64,000 nt of DNA from RPRC01 sp034933285. Its GTDB lineage: Bacteria > Desulfobacterota > Desulfuromonadia > Geobacterales > Geobacteraceae. Location: NCBI GenBank assembly GCA_034933285.1, contig JAYFNT010000020.1, positions 1 to 64,000 on the forward strand. Reading direction: 5' to 3'. The notes below the pieces were generated by a model, which was given only the letters and a program-made list of their open reading frames with translations, had not been told where the DNA came from and ran no database searches. Position numbers and translations under genes: made by a program. Shown piece after piece: positions 1 to 9,056 of the stretch (positions are counted from its first letter, which is position 1; each line of letters starts with the position of its first letter).

Positions 1-297
1 TCCTCGTTCCCGCGACAGACTTTGCATCATACACATTCAAGCTTACTTCGTCAAGATCTTTTTTTCAACTTTTTTTCGGGGCCCTGCTTCTCTACCCGGC
101 TCAAACACCGCTGCCCCGTAAGGAAGTAGGGTTATAACAAACCCGCCGACATGTTGTCAACACTCTTTTTCAATTTTTTTTCAACACCTCGAAGCTGGGA
201 GAAAAAGACCTTTGATATCGCTTCAGTTGACAGCAGGCAGATGTTGTGTAACCGTGTTTAGGCATATGCATCATATGAAACAGGAGGAGATTCCCGA
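1..297. other. 5' edge of window, no gene seen
   Basis: This stretch is AT-rich with several T-runs and no convincing coding frame. It ends in the ribosome binding site of the peptidase gene at 298 (AGGAGG about 12 bases before the ATG). I see no tRNA, rRNA or clear terminator. Confidence 0.5.
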
Positions 298-2073
298 ATG
301 GACACAAACCTGGCTAATACTCTATGGGACACCGGACCGCTCTATGCAACAGCGACAGCGCCGGAACTGGAAGCCGATTTTTCCGGGGCGGCAAAGACAA
401 CCAGCGACTTCCGCGCGAAATATGCCGGCAAGGTAGCAAGCCTGGAAGCTGCCCAACTCAAGGAAGCGCTCGTCGAGCTTGAAATGCTGCAGGAAGCCCT
501 GGTCAAGCCCCAGAGTTTTGCCTATCTCCTCTTTGCGGCCGACAGCGAAGACACCCCTATAAAGAAATTGTCCCAGCGAGCCATGGAATTCGGCAACCGG
601 ATGTCCCGTGAACTCCTCTTTTTCGATTTGGAATTGATAGCCCTCGACGATGACCGTTACAGTGAACTGATCGGGGACGCCTCTCTTGCCAACTACCGGC
701 ATTACCTGGAAAGCCTGCGCCGCTATAAGCCACATACGCTGCCGGAGCGCGAGGAGCGCCTGCTGAGGGAAAAGGGTCTGACCGGCGTGGAAGCGTTTAG
801 CCGCCTTTTCGACGAACTGTCTTCCTCATTCCGCTATGACTTCGAACTGGAAGGAGAGAAGCACGAAATGACCGGCGAGGAACTCCTCGGGCTGCTTCAT
901 CATCCGGACGGTTGCGTCAGGGAACGGGCCTTCATGACCTTTCTCGGTAAGTTCCGCGACCAGAGCATCGCCTTCGGGGCAATTTTCAACAATGCGGCCC
1001 TCGACCATGGCCAGGACCTAGAAATCCGCAACTACCGGTCCGTGATGGAGCCGACTCACCTGGCAAACGAACTTGAGCCGGAAGCTGTTGAAAACCTGAT
1101 GAAGGTCAGCGAAGAGAACTACCATCTGGCACGGCGTTATTTCCGCCTCAAGGCGCAGTTACTCGGTCTGCCCGAACTGAAAAACACCGATATCTACGCT
1201 CCCACGCCCGGCAGTGAACGCAAATTCACTTTCAGCGAGGCAAAGAACCTGGTATTGGAAGCTTACGGGATGTTTTCCGGAGATTTCAGAGAAATCATCG
1301 GGCGTTTTTTCTCAGAGCACCGGATAGATGTATTGCCGCGTCCTGGAAAAAGCGGCGGCGCATTCTGCATGGGGATTTCACCATCGCTGCCCCCGTTTGT
1401 TCTCCTCAATTACACGGGAAACCTGCGCGACGTAGCCACACTGGCCCACGAACTCGGTCATGGGCTCCACTTCACCCTTTCACAACGCCAAAGCATGCTC
1501 AACTATCACGCGCCCCTCCCCCTTGCCGAGACAGCGTCGGTGTTCGGAGAGATGCTGCTGACCCGCCTGCTGCTTGAAAACGAGAGCGATCCGAAAATCA
1601 AGATTTCCCTGCTGTGTGCGAAAATAGAGGATATAATCGCCACCACGTTCCGGCAGGTCGTCCTGACCCGGTTCGAGGAGCGCTTTCACACTGAGCGTAA
1701 AAACGGGCTGCTTTCAACCGAGGACATCTGCTCGTTCTGGTGGGAGGAAAACGGCAGGCTCTTTGGTGACGCAGTAACAATGATTGAACCGTACAGGTGG
1801 GGCTGGAGCTACATATCGCACTTCATCCATTCACGCTTCTACTGCTATTCATATACCTTTGCCGAGCTCCTGGTGCTTTCCCTTTTCAACAAATATATCT
1901 CTGAAGGCGAATCATTCGTTCCTAGATACATTTCCATTCTGGAAAGCGGCGGCTCCCTGTCTCCGGCCGACACGGTGCGGCCAGCGGGAATCGATTTCAA
2001 CGACCCCGGTTTCTGGCAGGAAGGATATGATTTTCTCAGGGGGTTGATCGGTGAACTGGAAAGTTTGATGTAG
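298..2073 (+). CDS. pepF: M3 family oligoendopeptidase (PepF-like)
   Basis: A 591-residue zinc metallopeptidase of family M3B, which cleaves short oligopeptides in the cytoplasm. The zinc motif HELGHGLH begins at about residue 384 (His384, Glu385, His388), with the third-ligand glutamate helix (ETASVFGE) about 25 residues later. The N-terminal helical cap and length match PepF proteins. No signal peptide is seen. The start at 298 is supported by a strong AGGAGG upstream. It is monocistronic and converges on the deacetylase gene, with only 28 bases between the stop codons. Substrate specificity cannot be read from the sequence. Confidence 0.93.
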   Translation: MDTNLANTLWDTGPLYATATAPELEADFSGAAKTTSDFRAKYAGKVASLEAAQLKEALVELEMLQEALVKPQSFAYLLFAADSEDTPIKKLSQRAMEFGNRMSRELLFFDLELIALDDDRYSELIGDASLANYRHYLESLRRYKPHTLPEREERLLREKGLTGVEAFSRLFDELSSSFRYDFELEGEKHEMTGEELLGLLHHPDGCVRERAFMTFLGKFRDQSIAFGAIFNNAALDHGQDLEIRNYRSVMEPTHLANELEPEAVENLMKVSEENYHLARRYFRLKAQLLGLPELKNTDIYAPTPGSERKFTFSEAKNLVLEAYGMFSGDFREIIGRFFSEHRIDVLPRPGKSGGAFCMGISPSLPPFVLLNYTGNLRDVATLAHELGHGLHFTLSQRQSMLNYHAPLPLAETASVFGEMLLTRLLLENESDPKIKISLLCAKIEDIIATTFRQVVLTRFEERFHTERKNGLLSTEDICSFWWEENGRLFGDAVTMIEPYRWGWSYISHFIHSRFYCYSYTFAELLVLSLFNKYISEGESFVPRYISILESGGSLSPADTVRPAGIDFNDPGFWQEGYDFLRGLIGELESLM

Positions 2074-2101
2074 ACATGGCTGCGTAGCCCGAACGTGGCG
2101 G

Positions 2102-3001
2102 TCAGACTTTCTGCACCGCCACCAACCCGGCACGGCCCGAGATCTCCTCCATGGCCAGCCGGCATGCCGGAGGACTGCCATGCAGAGCCTCCTCTGCCGC
2201 AGCTCCAAGGGAAGAAAACCGCACGCCGCTTTCCACGAGCCTTCGCAGCAGGTCTGAAAACGTTCCGGCAAGCCGCATCCCCTCCATCTCCGCATGTATG
2301 GTGTGCACGTTCAACCCCGGACGGATCCGGGAAACATAGTAGTCGTTTACGGAGGACTCAGTTATTCCTTCCCTGCCGAGCAGTTCGTCCATGGTCAGGA
2401 GAGTGGTGGGAATCTGCAGGGTTTCGAACTGACTGCCATCCATAATTGGGAAGAAAGGATATTCACCCCGCGCATCGCTGCAGTACCGGAGCCCCATTCC
2501 GTCCTGTACAGACAGTGAACGTGCGGTAACCATCCAGCCAGGCGCAGCTGTTGTTGTTGCGTCCCTGCCGAAAACCTCGCGGAACTTGCCCTGTGCCCGA
2601 TCCAATACTTCAGTGACCGTTACTTCAGTCATACGCGGCAAGTTGTCGTGCCAGTCCACATGGTCCCAGGCATGAACGCCGACTTCATGCCCTTCCCGGG
2701 CCACCTGTTTCATGATGCCTGACAGGCTTTCAGCTATCTTTGGCGCAGGCAGGAGGGTACCGTAGAGAAGGGTTTTCACGCCATAGGTGGATGGAGCATT
2801 GGTGCGGAGCATTTTTTTCAGAAACCCCTTGCGGGTGAAAATGCGCCGGATCGCCTTGCCTGAGTTGTCGGGACCCATGGAAAGATAGAAGGTGGCTTTG
2901 ATGCCATACCGATCGAGTATATCCAGAAGACGCGGCACACCTTCACGTGTTCCGGCATACGTGTCCACGTCCACCTTCAGTGCAACAGTTGCACCTGTCA
3001 T
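2102..3001 (-). CDS. Polysaccharide deacetylase family protein (ArnD-like deformylase)
   Basis: A 299-residue NodB-fold carbohydrate esterase. The first metal motif is near residue 10 (KVDVDT), followed by a region typical of ArnD proteins (TREGVPRLLDILDRYGIKAT) and the metal-binding helix EVGVHAWDHVDW near residue 110. ArnD removes the formyl group from 4-deoxy-4-formamido-arabinose-P-undecaprenol during lipid A modification. Its ATG overlaps the stop codon of the upstream formyltransferase (TGATG), so the two are translationally coupled and probably add and remove formyl on the same amino sugar. The other arn genes are not here, so the exact substrate is uncertain. Confidence 0.85.
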   Translation of the reverse strand: MTGATVALKVDVDTYAGTREGVPRLLDILDRYGIKATFYLSMGPDNSGKAIRRIFTRKGFLKKMLRTNAPSTYGVKTLLYGTLLPAPKIAESLSGIMKQVAREGHEVGVHAWDHVDWHDNLPRMTEVTVTEVLDRAQGKFREVFGRDATTTAAPGWMVTARSLSVQDGMGLRYCSDARGEYPFFPIMDGSQFETLQIPTTLLTMDELLGREGITESSVNDYYVSRIRPGLNVHTIHAEMEGMRLAGTFSDLLRRLVESGVRFSSLGAAAEEALHGSPPACRLAMEEISGRAGLVAVQKV

Positions 3002-3972
3002 CAGCGGATCTCCTTTCCGGCTATCTTCCCTTCACCGATCCGGTTTCCCGCTCCAGCCTCGAAGCTGGCGCCCAAGCAATTGATTCGGGACACGAATTCA
3101 TCCGCATTCAGCTCTTCACCCGTTTCAACCTGCAATGAGCGTATCTCCAGCAGTCCTTCACCAGTCCCCACCAGCATTGGCCGGAGAGACGCGATTTCTC
3201 CAGGTTCAGCTTTTCCAGAATGCGGCCAGGCTTTCCACAGGAAAACCTTTTTACCGTCCAGAAAGGTAAAAGCACCCGGGTATGGATGGGTGACCCCACG
3301 CACAAGGTTGTAAATACGGACCGCGCTCATTGTCCAGTCTATGAGTCCGTCAGACGGCTTGCGGCCGCCATAGTAACTCCCCGCTGCCAGATCCATAGGC
3401 ACCCGCCGAGTCTTGCCGTCGCGAAGCAGCGGCCAGGAACGGGAAATCACCCTGACCGAAGCTTCCGTAACCTTCCTGAACACATCAAGGGAAGTGTCCT
3501 CGAACCCGATCGTTACCCTCTCCTGATCAACTATGTCTCCCGCGTCCGGCTTTTCAACCATATGGTGCAGGGTAGCCCCGGTTTCGGTTTCCCCGTTTAT
3601 TACCACCCAGTTCACAGGGACTCTGCCGCGGTATTTGGGAAGCATGGATCCGTGCATGTTCAATGCCCCCTGTTTCGGCAGGGAGAGGATTTGATTTCCT
3701 ATCATCATGCGATAATAGAAGGAAAATATGAAATCAGGCGCAATGCTCCGCAAAAACTCGATATTTTCCGGCAGATTGACGTCGGACGTGAAACACGGGA
3801 TTGCTTTCTCCCGAGCCAGTTTTTCCACAGAATCGAACCATATGTTTTCAGTCTTCGAATCCTCGTGGGTAAAAACAGCTGCGACATCTGCGCCTTGCGC
3901 AAGCAACTCCCGCAAGCAGCGATAACCTACATTATGGTAAGCACATACTACAACTTTTGACGCATTGGCCAT
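3001..3972 (-). CDS. Methionyl-tRNA-formyltransferase-fold sugar formyltransferase (ArnA N-domain-like)
   Basis: About 323 residues with the formyltransferase fold. The catalytic segment NMHGSMLPKYRGRVPVNW contains the Asn and His of the family, and PDAGDIVDQ carries the Asp. Together they imply formyl transfer from 10-formyl-THF to an amino sugar. It matches the N-terminal domain of ArnA but lacks the decarboxylase domain. I place the start at 3972, with AGGGAG 11 bases upstream; a longer frame reaches 4005. It overlaps the ArnD-like gene by one base. The pair suggests synthesis of a 4-amino-arabinose-type or related amino sugar for envelope modification. Confidence 0.87.
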   Translation of the reverse strand: MANASKVVVCAYHNVGYRCLRELLAQGADVAAVFTHEDSKTENIWFDSVEKLAREKAIPCFTSDVNLPENIEFLRSIAPDFIFSFYYRMMIGNQILSLPKQGALNMHGSMLPKYRGRVPVNWVVINGETETGATLHHMVEKPDAGDIVDQERVTIGFEDTSLDVFRKVTEASVRVISRSWPLLRDGKTRRVPMDLAAGSYYGGRKPSDGLIDWTMSAVRIYNLVRGVTHPYPGAFTFLDGKKVFLWKAWPHSGKAEPGEIASLRPMLVGTGEGLLEIRSLQVETGEELNADEFVSRINCLGASFEAGAGNRIGEGKIAGKEIR

Positions 3973-4263
3973 GTTCCGATTCACTCCCTGGTTCCAAGTT
4001 TCCAATTGTTGTTCTACTTCAAATTCACGTGCATTGCATCAACAAATTTGTCTTGCCTGCACCTGAAGCGCACTATACTCTTGACATCAATCGTCAAACA
4101 AAAGCTGTAGTATTAACTCAACGCGTTTTCTCAATGCAGGAAACCTCCGAAACCAGACCCTGCATTTAAACATGATAATCACCTGTTGCAAGCGCTGTAA
4201 AAACTGTTATACTGCGACGAAATTTTGCGGGCATTACAATCAAAAATTACTAAGGAGCTTCGA

Positions 4264-4626
4264 ATGATCAGGAAACTGGTTTTATTGACAGTCGCGCTGC
4301 TGATTGTCGGCTTTTCCACAAACGCCTTTTCGGCAGCGCAGCCTGGAATGACTTCCACAGTATTCAACCGCAGGTTTATCCCGAAAATCAAGCCCATGAT
4401 GCCATACGACCAGATCGTCAGGATGGTGGGAAGCCAAGGGGCAAAGACAGGGGAGGGAAAACAGACCACCGCTCCAATCATCAGCTACCGTTGGAACGGC
4501 GGAAAGAAATCAGTCCTGAATGTCAGGGTTTCCTCTGGGAGGCTCGTGGATGCAACCATGCTCGCACCCAACGGGCATACATATTATATCGGTAAGAAAG
4601 GTGAAGTCAAAGATTTGGGAGACTGA
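4264..4626 (+). CDS. Small secreted protein, SmpA/BLIP-like fold suspected
   Basis: A 120-residue protein with a clear Sec signal peptide (Met-Ile-Arg-Lys, a hydrophobic core, and a cleavage-like AFSA-AQ near residue 24). The mature part has a segment like those of small BLIP/SmpA-fold periplasmic proteins (PYDQIVRMVGSQG, later ISYRWNGG and GRLVDATML). No catalytic motif is visible. The start is set by AAGGAG seven bases before the ATG at 4264. It stands alone. The function is unknown; a periplasmic or outer-membrane accessory role is only inference. Confidence 0.75.
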   Translation: MIRKLVLLTVALLIVGFSTNAFSAAQPGMTSTVFNRRFIPKIKPMMPYDQIVRMVGSQGAKTGEGKQTTAPIISYRWNGGKKSVLNVRVSSGRLVDATMLAPNGHTYYIGKKGEVKDLGD

Positions 4627-4663
4627 CGCCTGTTGCGGGAACAACGGGCATGTCGCAAATCAT

Positions 4664-4861
4664 TCATGCCCTTCCCGTCTTTTTCCCTGCATTGAAAAGG
4701 CCAGCCACCTCGGCAAGCAATTCCTGTTTCCAGCGGGCTATGATAGCCGGATCGACCCCGTATTCGCGTGCCAGCTCCGGCAGGCTCTTTACCCCGGCCA
4801 ACGCCGCCCAAGCCACCGTGACCTTGAATTCCGGGCCCTCCGTTTGAGCTTTCGTCCGCAT
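4664..4861 (-). pseudogene. IS3-family OrfA-like transposase fragment
   Basis: A 65-codon frame whose residues 8-57 look like the helix-turn-helix part of IS3/IS911 OrfA (EFKVTVAWAALAGVKSLPEL, then EYGVDPAIIARWKQELL, AGLFN). Full OrfA proteins run to about 90-100 residues with a leucine-zipper tail and are followed by OrfB with a DDE domain. Neither is present, and no terminal inverted repeats are seen. It has a good ribosome binding site (GGAGGTAGTAAC before the ATG), so a short protein could still be made. I read it as an insertion sequence remnant. Confidence 0.65.
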
Positions 4862-5151
4862 GTTACTACCTCCTGTCCCCGGCCTGGATCATATCGTCAG
4901 AGCCTTGTCTTCGCAACTGCCCCACTGCTGGAGTTCTTTCATCAAGTATTCGAATTTTCAACCCATCTGGTTGGATTCCGTTGCTTTTTCCGCTTTCGTC
5001 CCCGGATCCCGTGCGAGACCTTATTATGAGTCCTTCATAAACACCTTTATCTTATCAGACAGTTGGATGCGAAAATCTGTGACAAAGGTCACCAACACAG
5101 CCTTTCATTGAGAATATCGCACAGAAACTATTTCGGTCTACATTATAAGCG
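4862..5151. other. Intergenic region without clear gene
   Basis: This lies between the IS3 orfA fragment and the terminator of the AAA ATPase gene. Frames here are short and lack family resemblance. It may hold further decayed insertion sequence DNA, but I cannot identify ends or duplicated target sites. Confidence 0.4.
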
Positions 5152-5178
5152 AAAAAAAGCCCGGGAATTTTGCCGGGC
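5152..5178 (-). terminator. Rho-independent terminator of the AAA-R3H gene
   Basis: On the minus strand a GCCCGG...CCGGGC stem with an AT-rich loop is followed by seven T residues, about 60 bases after the stop at 5240. Confidence 0.85.
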
Positions 5179-5239
5179 ATTATATTGTTCTCAACTGGTC
5201 TGTATCTTCGGTTTTTCGCTTAACTCTTCGAATAAAACC

Positions 5240-6802
5240 CTATGCTTCTTTCTCCACCGGATAGATCACCAGGTGGCGCTCCGGCTCCCTTCCCACGCTC
5301 TGGGCCACCAGGCCGAGGCTGGAGATATAGCGGTGCTGCACTTTTCTCAATGCAGGCCGCCGCGGCGACAGCGCCACCTCAACTCCTTCCTCGACCGCCC
5401 TGCGTACCGCCTCCTCAGTCTCCTCCACCGCTTCCCGGACCTCTTCTTCATCCATTCCCTGCACGAGGTTGAAGATCTTCTGCAGGAGGCGGCGCAGTTC
5501 CGCCGTTGTGTTCCTCTTTATGTAATGGAGGGGCGCATCAGTCAGCCGGGTGATCCTCCTGAGCCCCATGTCATCGGCACGGGAACGGAGTGCAATTACC
5601 AGATCCGCCGCCTCAGCGCGGTTGGCGATCCGGACGTCCAGGTCCAGATCCCTCCCGGCCCTTTCCAGAAGTTCCCTGCTCACTCCGTGCGGATAAATGC
5701 GAACCGGCCCGCCGGGGAGAGGCGCCTGCCTTTCCATGGGAGCCTCGCGAAGGGTCTTGGCTCTCCGCGGCGTCTGCATGTCTGGCTTTGCCTCCTCCAC
5801 TTTGATCTGGCCGTCCTCAGTCTGCTTTCTCTTTTCACCGCGCGCCTGATATCCCCGCAGAATTGTGTCCACAGCCGCTCCGGTGTCCTTATGCACCATT
5901 ACTTCATTACGGTCGGCCATTTCCACCAGGATGTCGAAAGTGGGGGGCGCCTTTCTTTCATTCACAGTCTTGGTGGTTCCGCGGCGCCGGGCCTCGTCGT
6001 CACCAAGGGTGACTGTCTGGACCCCTCCCACCAGGTCCGAGAGAATGGGGTTCATGATCAGGTTCTCCAGGGTATTTCCGTGGGCCGTGCCGATCAGCTG
6101 CACCCCTCGCTCTGCAATGGTGCGCGCAGCCGCGGCCTCGGCCTCTGTCCCTATCTCATCGACAATGATGACCTCGGGCATGTGGTTCTCCACCGCTTCG
6201 ATCATGACCGCATGCTGCCGGTCAGGCCGCGGGACCTGCATCCGGCGCGCATTGCCGATGCCAGGGTGGGGTATATCGCCGTCTCCGGCGATCTCATTGG
6301 AAGTGTCGATTACTATGACCCTCTTATGGAAATCGTCAGCAAGAACGCGCGCCATCTCCCTGAGCTTGGTGGTCTTGCCCACGCCGGGCCGGCCAAGGAT
6401 CAGGAGGTTCTGACCGGTCTCGATCAGGTCGCGCAGCAGTTCGATGGTGCCGAATATCGCCCTTCCGGCCCTCAGCGTGAGACCTATTACAGCTCCCTTC
6501 CGGTTGCGGATCGCCGAGATCCGATGCAGCGTGCGTTCTATGCCGGCCCGGTTGTCGTCGGTGAATTCTCCCACGAGAGCCAGGACATGGGACAGGTCCT
6601 CGTGACTGACCGGCTTTTCACTCAGACGTACAACGCGGTCGGGTAACCGGGCCTCTGGCAACCGGCCGATGTCCATAACCACTTCCACCAGCTGTTCCAG
6701 GGGAAGCTTCCTGAGTGCCGCCTGCAGATCACCGGGAAGAGTCGCAACCAGCAGATATATGTCGTCTGCCGGGCTTGCGGTTTTTTTTCGGGTCGTGGTC
6801 AT
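5240..6802 (-). CDS. AAA ATPase with C-terminal R3H domain (SpoIIIAA/Ycf45-like)
   Basis: About 520 residues. An N-terminal region leads to a P-loop ATPase like SpoIIIAA and chloroplast Ycf45: Walker A GRPGVGKT near residue 145 and Walker B VIIVDEIGTE. A charged linker follows. The C-terminus ends in an R3H single-stranded nucleic-acid-binding domain (QHRYISSLGLVAQSVGREPE). The family is widespread in non-sporulating bacteria and cyanobacteria, with no firm function; nucleic acid binding is expected. The start at 6802 is chosen for its GAGAGGAG site; the frame extends to 6862. It is monocistronic with its own terminator. Confidence 0.88.
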   Translation of the reverse strand: MTTTRKKTASPADDIYLLVATLPGDLQAALRKLPLEQLVEVVMDIGRLPEARLPDRVVRLSEKPVSHEDLSHVLALVGEFTDDNRAGIERTLHRISAIRNRKGAVIGLTLRAGRAIFGTIELLRDLIETGQNLLILGRPGVGKTTKLREMARVLADDFHKRVIVIDTSNEIAGDGDIPHPGIGNARRMQVPRPDRQHAVMIEAVENHMPEVIIVDEIGTEAEAAAARTIAERGVQLIGTAHGNTLENLIMNPILSDLVGGVQTVTLGDDEARRRGTTKTVNERKAPPTFDILVEMADRNEVMVHKDTGAAVDTILRGYQARGEKRKQTEDGQIKVEEAKPDMQTPRRAKTLREAPMERQAPLPGGPVRIYPHGVSRELLERAGRDLDLDVRIANRAEAADLVIALRSRADDMGLRRITRLTDAPLHYIKRNTTAELRRLLQKIFNLVQGMDEEEVREAVEETEEAVRRAVEEGVEVALSPRRPALRKVQHRYISSLGLVAQSVGREPERHLVIYPVEKEA

Positions 6803-7031
6803 GTGGGCTCCTCTCGAAACGGGCTGGATGGGATAACAAAACCAGGCATGTGAGGGTAGCAAAAGCTTACCTCCATGTCATGAATCAAGTATAGCACAGC
6901 TGTGCGGGACAAACCCCGTGTTTTGGTCACTTCGGCCCTTCTCTGTCGCCTCATCAATTGTCAACGGGATTTAGCGAAACATAATTCTCGTCGTTGACGA
7001 TGAGCCGTCAATCCAGCGATTCCTCCGCACA

Positions 7032-7652
7032 GTGCTGAACACCGGCGAGTTTTCCCTTCACCAGGCGGAAAACGGCCATGCCGCATTGGCAGCTGCCGCG
7101 GCTGTCAGGCCGGACGTGATACTTCTTGATCTTGGGCTGCCTGATATGGACGGAGTGGAAGTAATACAGCGGATTCGCGAATGGTCCCAAGCTCCCATAA
7201 TCGTACTTTCCGTCAGGGAACGCGAAGATGACAAGGTCAAGGCGCTGGATGCCGGGGCGGACGACTATCTGACCAAGCCGTTCGGTGTGGCTGAGCTGTT
7301 GGCGAGAATACGGGTGACACTGCGCCGTTCAATGCAGCAGACCCCCGAACCGGTAGTCATGGTGGACGAACTGGAGATCGATATGCCAAGGCGCCGGGTT
7401 ACGATTCGTGGCGAGGAAGTACAGCTGACCCCCACGGAATACGACCTGCTCCGCCTGCTCGCTGTCCACGCGGGCAAGGTCCTTACCCATAACCAGATAC
7501 TGAGGCAGATATGGGGACCCGGCCACTTGGAACAACCCCACGTGCTGCGGGTTACCGTCAGCAATCTGAGGAGGAAGATCGAACAGGATGTTTCGCGCCC
7601 CCGTTACATTGTCACCGAACTTGGCGTGGGTTACAGGATGAGATCGGCATGA
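7032..7652 (+). CDS. kdpE: KdpE-like OmpR-family response regulator, abnormal 5' end
   Basis: A receiver domain (phospho-acceptor Asp in VILLDLGLP, switch Lys in YLTKPFG) is followed by a winged-helix DNA-binding domain (LTPTEYDLLRLL, VTVSNLRRKIE), like KdpE, which switches on potassium uptake genes. The first in-frame canonical start is GTG 7032. However, the homologous frame continues upstream to about 6981 and encodes the missing first strand and acidic pocket (ILVVDDEPSIQRFL). No ATG, GTG or TTG lies between there and a TAG at 6972. So the protein either starts at ATA/ATT, or its 5' end is damaged. No KdpD sensor or kdpABC genes are nearby. It lies tail to tail with the RCK gene. Confidence 0.8.
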   Translation: MLNTGEFSLHQAENGHAALAAAAAVRPDVILLDLGLPDMDGVEVIQRIREWSQAPIIVLSVREREDDKVKALDAGADDYLTKPFGVAELLARIRVTLRRSMQQTPEPVVMVDELEIDMPRRRVTIRGEEVQLTPTEYDLLRLLAVHAGKVLTHNQILRQIWGPGHLEQPHVLRVTVSNLRRKIEQDVSRPRYIVTELGVGYRMRSA

Positions 7653-7692
7653 CCGGTCAGTGATGTTTGTCACCCACTGGCCTCCTGCCCCA

Positions 7693-8385
7693 TCATCCTG
7701 CTTCGGGCTCTCCACCCTTCCCGGCAGGGCCCAGGATTTCAGCCAATTTCGGCATCCTGGAGGAATGGACCAGGGCAAGCACCTCATCGTTCACCTGCAG
7801 CACCAGCTCACTGCGGGGAATCAGTAGTCTTCCCTTGCGGATTATGGCAGTTACAGCGCTTTCAACGGGGAGGTTGAGGTCGCAAATGGTTTTTCCCACA
7901 GCTGACGAGGCAGGATGCACCTTCTCTTCCACCAGTGAATACTCTCCCTTGCGCAGCTTCAGAAGAGTCATCATTTCCCCTACCGACATCTCTTCCGCTA
8001 TCAGGTGGGCCAGCAGATCCGCCTGGTTGAGCGCCACATCCACTCCCATCTTCGGTGTGAATATCCAGGAGTTAGCCGGATCGTTCACCTTGGCGATAAC
8101 CCTTTGCGCCCCGAACTCGAAGCGAGCCAGGCTGCAGACCACCAGGTTTGTCTCATCGGTTCCGGTTACAGCTGCCACTACGTTCGCATGACGAACGCCC
8201 GCGATCCCGAGGACGCCAGGGTCGGTGCCATCCCCTTGCAGAACAGTGTCCGCAGGCAGTTTCCGCACGAGTTCGGCAAACGTTGCAGGATTCTTCTCGA
8301 TCAGTTTTATCCGTTCTCCCCCCTTGACAAGGAGTTCAGAAAGGTAAATCCCTACTTTTCCGCCACCTACAATGATCACGTTCAT
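7693..8385 (-). CDS. RCK/TrkA-type NAD-binding potassium regulator (second copy)
   Basis: A 230-residue cytosolic protein with a Rossmann TrkA-N domain (GGGKVGIYLSELL, acidic end of strand 2, TGTDETN) and a C-terminal TrkA-C domain (residues about 140-215). Such proteins gate Trk/Ktr potassium transporters in response to nucleotides. It is the last gene of an operon with another RCK gene 20 bases upstream and a type IIC P-type ATPase before that. No TrkH/KtrB membrane subunit lies in the window. A GGGGTG site precedes the ATG. Confidence 0.88.
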   Translation of the reverse strand: MNVIIVGGGKVGIYLSELLVKGGERIKLIEKNPATFAELVRKLPADTVLQGDGTDPGVLGIAGVRHANVVAAVTGTDETNLVVCSLARFEFGAQRVIAKVNDPANSWIFTPKMGVDVALNQADLLAHLIAEEMSVGEMMTLLKLRKGEYSLVEEKVHPASSAVGKTICDLNLPVESAVTAIIRKGRLLIPRSELVLQVNDEVLALVHSSRMPKLAEILGPAGKGGEPEAG

Positions 8386-8405
8386 GCTTCACCCCTATCA
8401 GCCTG

Positions 8406-9056
8406 CTAAAGCCAACCGAGAAGCTCCTTGAGCCGGTCGGTCGATACGGCGAGCAGCGCAAGATGAATTAGATCGCCCTTGTGCAATTCGGTTCCGCGGG
8501 TGGGAAGAAATGTTTTTCCCTGCCTGCTGACGGCAACCACATGAATTTCACCGATAACCGTCAATTCGTTCACCGTTCGCCCGACCAGAAGATGCGGAAC
8601 CTCCACTTCCACGATGTCCACCTCACCGTTTCCCAGGCTGGTAACCGTCTCCATCCGGGAATAGCAGAGGAGATCGACAATCCTGTTGATCCCCCAGGTT
8701 TCCGGGGAAATGTTCTGCAACCCGAGGCTCTGAAAGATTTCTGCCTTGCGGGGGTCATAAATGCGGGCTACCACCTTGGGAACGTGAAACACCTGGCGTG
8801 CCAGGCGGGCAGCTACAGCGTTGACTTCGTCACTGGCGGTAACGGCCGCCAGGCCGTCTGCACGTTCGATGCCGGCTTTCAGAAGAGCCTCACGGTCAAA
8901 TCCGCCTCCGCTGACCGTGACCCCCCTGAAAGAGCTGCCCAAGCGCTCGAAGGATGACGGATCACAGTCCACAACCGTCACTTCATGTCCGCGCCCGCTC
9001 AGGGACTGCGCCAGAGCCGCTCCCATGCGGCCGCAACCGATGATTACAATTCTCAT
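8406..9056 (-). CDS. RCK/TrkA-type NAD-binding potassium regulator (first copy)
   Basis: About 216 residues: TrkA-N Rossmann fold with IIGCGRMGAALAQSL at the start, strand-2 aspartates VVDCD, VTASDEVN, and a C-terminal TrkA-C domain. I place the start at 9056; the frame extends to 9164 but that stretch overlaps the ATPase gene. The ATG overlaps the ATPase stop codon (ATGA), so translation is coupled. Its partner protein may be a Trk channel encoded elsewhere or, more speculatively, the neighbouring pump. Confidence 0.88.
   Translation of the reverse strand: MRIVIIGCGRMGAALAQSLSGRGHEVTVVDCDPSSFERLGSSFRGVTVSGGGFDREALLKAGIERADGLAAVTASDEVNAVAARLARQVFHVPKVVARIYDPRKAEIFQSLGLQNISPETWGINRIVDLLCYSRMETVTSLGNGEVDIVEVEVPHLLVGRTVNELTVIGEIHVVAVSRQGKTFLPTRGTELHKGDLIHLALLAVSTDRLKELLGWL

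Noticed and set aside
5063..6646. 527-codon open frame on the plus strand
   Set aside because: It is antisense to the AAA-R3H ATPase, whose domains are clear. The plus frame has no family motif and arises from GC-rich codon use.
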